A stretch of 64,000 bases of DNA, taken from the NCBI GenBank assembly GCA_045863555.1, contig BTUU01000016.1, forward strand, positions 88,355 to 152,354, read 5' to 3'. This stretch comes from JACRLV01 sp045863555. Lineage in GTDB: Bacteria > Planctomycetota > Phycisphaerae > UBA1845 > Fen-1342. This document shows positions 61,439 through 64,000 of this stretch, piece by piece. A program made the translations under genes and the position numbers. Every line of letters begins with the position of its first letter. The stretch's first letter is position 1. The notes beneath the pieces are model-generated. The model was not told the origin of the DNA, searched no databases, and was given only the letters and a program-made list of their open reading frames with translations.

Positions 61439-62635
61439 ATGCGTCACGTATCGCTGAATTGCAAAGTCTTGGTAAAAGTCATTGCGTTGGTTGCGTTACT
61501 TCATTTCGGACCGAGACTCATACTTGCACAGTGGACGGCAACACGGCTTTCTCAACTCGACTTCATGTCAACCGACGCATTATGTGTTACGAACAACGAG
61601 CAGGCCGGATATGCCATCGCAGACTTCGGGCGCGCAAGCATCTGGCACGGAACCCCGGCTTCGCGAGTCGATCTTCACCCGCCCTGGTGCGACTGGTCCG
61701 CTATCTACGCGATGAGACCAGGCGAGCAGGTTGGATCGGTTCTCGTCGGCGGTCATTTCCGCGCGACCATGTGGCATGGCTCTGCTGCCAGCTATGTCGA
61801 TCTCCATCCCCCAGGTTTTCATAACTCCGTGCTGCGCGGTGTGTACGGTGCTCATCAGGTGGGAGTCGTATCCATCGGGGGGCAGGAGTTTGCGCGGATG
61901 TGGAATGGATCTTCCACCTCCGGGGTCTCGCTGGCACCGCCAGGTTCCAGAAACTCGCAGGCGCTAGGTATCTACCGTGATCTGCAGGTAGGGTATGCGA
62001 CGGTCGGCGTTAATGGCCCCTACCATGCGGGCCTTTGGAGGGGATCTGCCGAGTCCTGGATCGAACTCCATCCTCCGGAAGCAACCGAGTCCAAGGCCCT
62101 CGGTGTCGGAAACGGACTGCAAGTTGGTTATGCGAAGATCGGCGGGATCGATCACGCTTTTCTATGGAGGGGCAGTGTCGAATCGCGAGTGGATCTGACA
62201 CCGGAAGCGACGACGTATTCTTCAGCAAACGCGGCGTTTGCTGGGGTCCAAGCGGGAACGGCGAATCGCCGCGCGAGCGTCTGGCACGGGTCCGCTGGAT
62301 CAAAGGAAGACCTCCACGCCTCGTTGCCGGTGACGTTCACTGAGTCGTATGGATATGGAGTCTGGGGTACTTCTCGGTTCATCTATGTGGTCGGGTATGG
62401 CTCCGACCGCGGCGCAACTCATGAGGCCGTACTCTGGCGGCGCCCAAACCCGTGTCCGACGGATCTAGATGGCGATGGTAAGGTCGGGCTGTCGGATCTA
62501 TCGATCGTCCTTGGCCACTTCGGACGATCAACAGAAATCACGCATGCGGACGGCGACATGAATGATGATGGGCTGATCGGGACCTACGACCTGTCTCGAG
62601 TACTGCAGGACTTTGGTTCTGCGTGCGTCCAGTAG
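61439..62635 (+). CDS. Secreted repeat protein with dockerin-like tail
   Basis: This 398-residue exported protein has a signal peptide (VIALVALLHFGPRLILA) and about six ~47-residue repeats with HGSAASYVDLHPPG, GLWRGSAESWIELHPP or FLWRGSVESRVDLTPE plus a QVGYA/QVGVV strand. The C-terminal dockerin-like pair reads DLDGDGKVGLSDLSIVLGHF and DMNDDGLIGTYDLSRVLQDF. GGAG lies seven bases before the ATG at 61439. It follows the Kelch gene by 21 bases and may be cotranscribed. Confidence 0.78.
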   Translation: MRHVSLNCKVLVKVIALVALLHFGPRLILAQWTATRLSQLDFMSTDALCVTNNEQAGYAIADFGRASIWHGTPASRVDLHPPWCDWSAIYAMRPGEQVGSVLVGGHFRATMWHGSAASYVDLHPPGFHNSVLRGVYGAHQVGVVSIGGQEFARMWNGSSTSGVSLAPPGSRNSQALGIYRDLQVGYATVGVNGPYHAGLWRGSAESWIELHPPEATESKALGVGNGLQVGYAKIGGIDHAFLWRGSVESRVDLTPEATTYSSANAAFAGVQAGTANRRASVWHGSAGSKEDLHASLPVTFTESYGYGVWGTSRFIYVVGYGSDRGATHEAVLWRRPNPCPTDLDGDGKVGLSDLSIVLGHFGRSTEITHADGDMNDDGLIGTYDLSRVLQDFGSACVQ

Positions 62636-62852
62636 TCGTCCGCTGGGTCGAAATCATGGATGCCCCCAGAGCCGTGCAGCAAACTGACAGAAGGGGTGAC
62701 CCGCGCCTCGCATGCGCGGCGACGCGCCAACAATCTTCCGGCAGCGCGGCACGCCTGTCCCTCGCAGTCAACTCCTGACACTAGAAAGTCCGGGCAGCAT
62801 ACGAATTCTCGAAACGCGCTCTTGCATTGCTAGCGACGCTGCGCAGAATCAG

Positions 62853-63311
62853 ATGAGCGGAGCATTACGTTCTCCACGTGGTGCGGTCCCGCCGCTGATT
62901 CGACGGCGCGTTCTGGCGGAGGGACTCAGCAAGCGGCACGGCCACACGCTCCAGGCAACCGCGTTGGTCCATGAAGTTTGGTTGCGATTGGTCGGCGACC
63001 GTGGCGTGGACTATATCGGTCGAGCTCGATTCTTCACGGCCGCGATCGAAGCCATGCGCCGGGTTCTAATCGCCCGAAAAAAAAGGCTGTGCGGCGGGGT
63101 GGGGGGAGGCGACCTCTGCGGCTCACGGGCGGCGTGGACCTCGCCAACGACGAAGAAATCGGCAACGCGCTTAGCCTCGACGACCTGATTCTGCGGCTGG
63201 AGAAGGAGGACCGTCAGGCCGCGCTGGTCGTGCAGCTCCGGTACTTCGCCGGACTGAGTATCGCCGAAACAGTCGGGGTTCTCGGCGTTTCGCCGGCCAC
63301 AGTCGAAAACG
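62853..63311 (+). pseudogene. Frameshifted ECF sigma factor
   Basis: The first part (frame from 62853) gives RHGHTLQATALVHEVWLRLV and RARFFTAAIEAMRRVLIARK, a Planctomycete-type ECF region 2. The match then jumps to another frame: GGGRRPLRLTGGVDLA, then DRQAALVVQLRYFAGLSIAE and TVGVLGVSPATVENEWA (region 4). The shift lies at a run of eight A (63077-63084), where one more A would restore the frame. The gene ends inside the last helix at 63311, where recombinase sequence begins. No full sigma protein can be made without slippage, and even then the end is lost. Confidence 0.75.
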
Positions 63312-63734
63312 AATGGGCTTGCCGAGCGCCTCGACAAAGCCGGGGCGGACCTTGTGAGCCTCACCGAGAAGATCGATACAACGACGGCGGCCGGGAAGAT
63401 GGTCTTCCGGCTGCTAGCCGTGCTAAGCGAATTCGAACGCGACCTCGCGAGCGAACGGACGAAGTCGGCCCTGGCCCACAAAGCCGCGAACGGCGAACGG
63501 ACTGGCGACATTCCGTACGGCTGGGATTTGGCACCGGACGGCGTGCAGCTCATCGAGAATCCAGCCGAGCAGTGTGTGCTAGCACGCATCCGAGCATGGC
63601 GCGCGAGCGGCCAGACGCTCCGCGAAATTGCGGACCGGCTTACGGCCGACGGCGTCCCGACGAAGAAGGGCCGGGCGCGATGGACGCATCAAGCGGTAGC
63701 GAGGATCATTCAGAGATTGCAGATGAGCCCCTGA
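63312..63734 (+). pseudogene. Serine recombinase fragment (C-terminal part)
   Basis: The reading frame gives AERLDKAGADLVSLTEKIDT, TTAAGKMVFRLLAVLSEFER, then KSALAHKAANGERTGDIPYG and the C-terminal HTH-like TLREIADRLTADGVPTKKGR. This matches the helix E-onward half of resolvase/invertase-type serine recombinases. The N-terminal part with the catalytic Ser and Arg residues is absent because the frame starts at the sigma junction. An internal GTG at 63354 could start a 126-residue product, but it would be inactive. Confidence 0.75.
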
Positions 63735-63783
63735 TCTCATTTTGGGTTCGGCGCCTTAAGGGTGGGCGCGCTCTCCCGTAATC

Positions 63784-64000
63784 CTATGGACGGTAGAACG
63801 CTTCTCGCACTCTTACTCGGTAGTCGGTGTCCCGAATGAGACGTCGGGCAGCTTTGAAACTGTCCTTCGCCTCGTCTTCCCGCCGAAGTGCTCGTTGCAC
63901 CCGACCAAGCTCGATCAGCAAATCAACCTCCGCTACTCGGAATTCTAGGGATATAACCGAATTTCGTTGATGGCCGGGTGAATAAAGGCGGCGTACTCTC
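63784..64000 (-). CDS. C-terminal end of a TPR-like protein (runs off the window)
   Basis: The minus strand is open from the window edge to a TAG at 63784-63786 (71 codons). It reads EFRVAEVDLLIELGRVQRAL, then RREDEAKDSFKAARRLIRDT, then DYRVRVREAFYRP. The alternating helix pattern resembles a tetratricopeptide repeat end, as found in kinase-TPR proteins of this phylum. The start and most of the gene lie outside. Confidence 0.55.
   Translation of the reverse strand, partial: RVRRLYSPGHQRNSVISLEFRVAEVDLLIELGRVQRALRREDEAKDSFKAARRLIRDTDYRVRVREAFYRP

Overview
The window is high-GC bacterial DNA that looks like a chromosome of the phylum Planctomycetota, probably a Phycisphaerae-like lineage. This is inferred from the gene content: many large secreted repeat proteins ending either in a PEP-CTERM anchor or in a dockerin-like tail (GDxNxDGxVDLxDLxxLLxxFG), small ECF sigma factors next to kinase/TPR or repeat proteins, CHAT-TPR proteins, and membrane proteins with a C-terminal zinc ribbon. 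No rRNA gene or CRISPR array is seen.

Layout. 0-15.6 kb is mostly ordinary chromosome: a WD40-like protein, a PEP mutase/ICL-superfamily enzyme, two tandem zinc-ribbon membrane proteins, a large Fe-S membrane oxidoreductase, a PEP-CTERM protein, gcvH, pgi, a dockerin-tailed protein, an ECF sigma factor translationally coupled to a Ser/Thr kinase-TPR protein, and a DinB-like protein. At 15.9 kb a tRNA-Ser(GCU) gene is the probable entry site of an integrative element (about 15.9-26.5 kb). The element carries a tyrosine integrase that overlaps the tRNA, an excisionase-like protein, ArdC, a Y-family polymerase, a P-loop ATPase and a DUF669 protein. It also carries a compact ubiquitin-like conjugation cassette: a ubiquitin-like protein ending in Arg-Gly, an E2-like protein, a JAB-E1 fusion, and four small unknown proteins, three of them membrane-anchored. 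A truncated conjugation-type ATPase lies at the far end.

26.6-36.0 kb is a stress or physiology cluster: two Rnk/GreA-C-like proteins, an HPF-like protein, NhaR, a DoxX-like membrane protein, DUF488, an AhpD-like protein, DUF2934, glutamate dehydrogenase, a DUF5698/DUF2179 membrane protein, and a histidine kinase/NtrC-type regulator pair. 36.4-36.95 kb holds a duplicated gene 5' end cut off by an IS630-type transposase fragment.

37-55 kb is dominated by very large secreted proteins (2016 aa with PD40 repeats and Ig domains; 1609 aa parallel beta-helix). Between them lie an ECF sigma factor, a DUF4384-like membrane protein and a CHAT-TPR protein with a PDZ domain embedded in its CHAT region. 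55.6-58.95 kb holds remnants of a prophage or integrative element: a Cys-rich small gene, a HARE-HTH protein, a GpA-type terminase pseudogene with an internal amber codon, and a tRNA-Gly 3' fragment. A PEP-CTERM beta-propeller gene sits inside these remnants. 59-62.6 kb holds a Kelch-type and a second repeat protein, both with dockerin-like tails. The right end has a frameshifted ECF sigma pseudogene joined to a serine-recombinase fragment, and the C-terminus of a TPR-like protein that runs off the edge.

The best candidate for an under-described system is the ubiquitin-like cassette at 22.2-25.3 kb on the tRNA-Ser element. All family assignments come from reading motifs; no database search was run.
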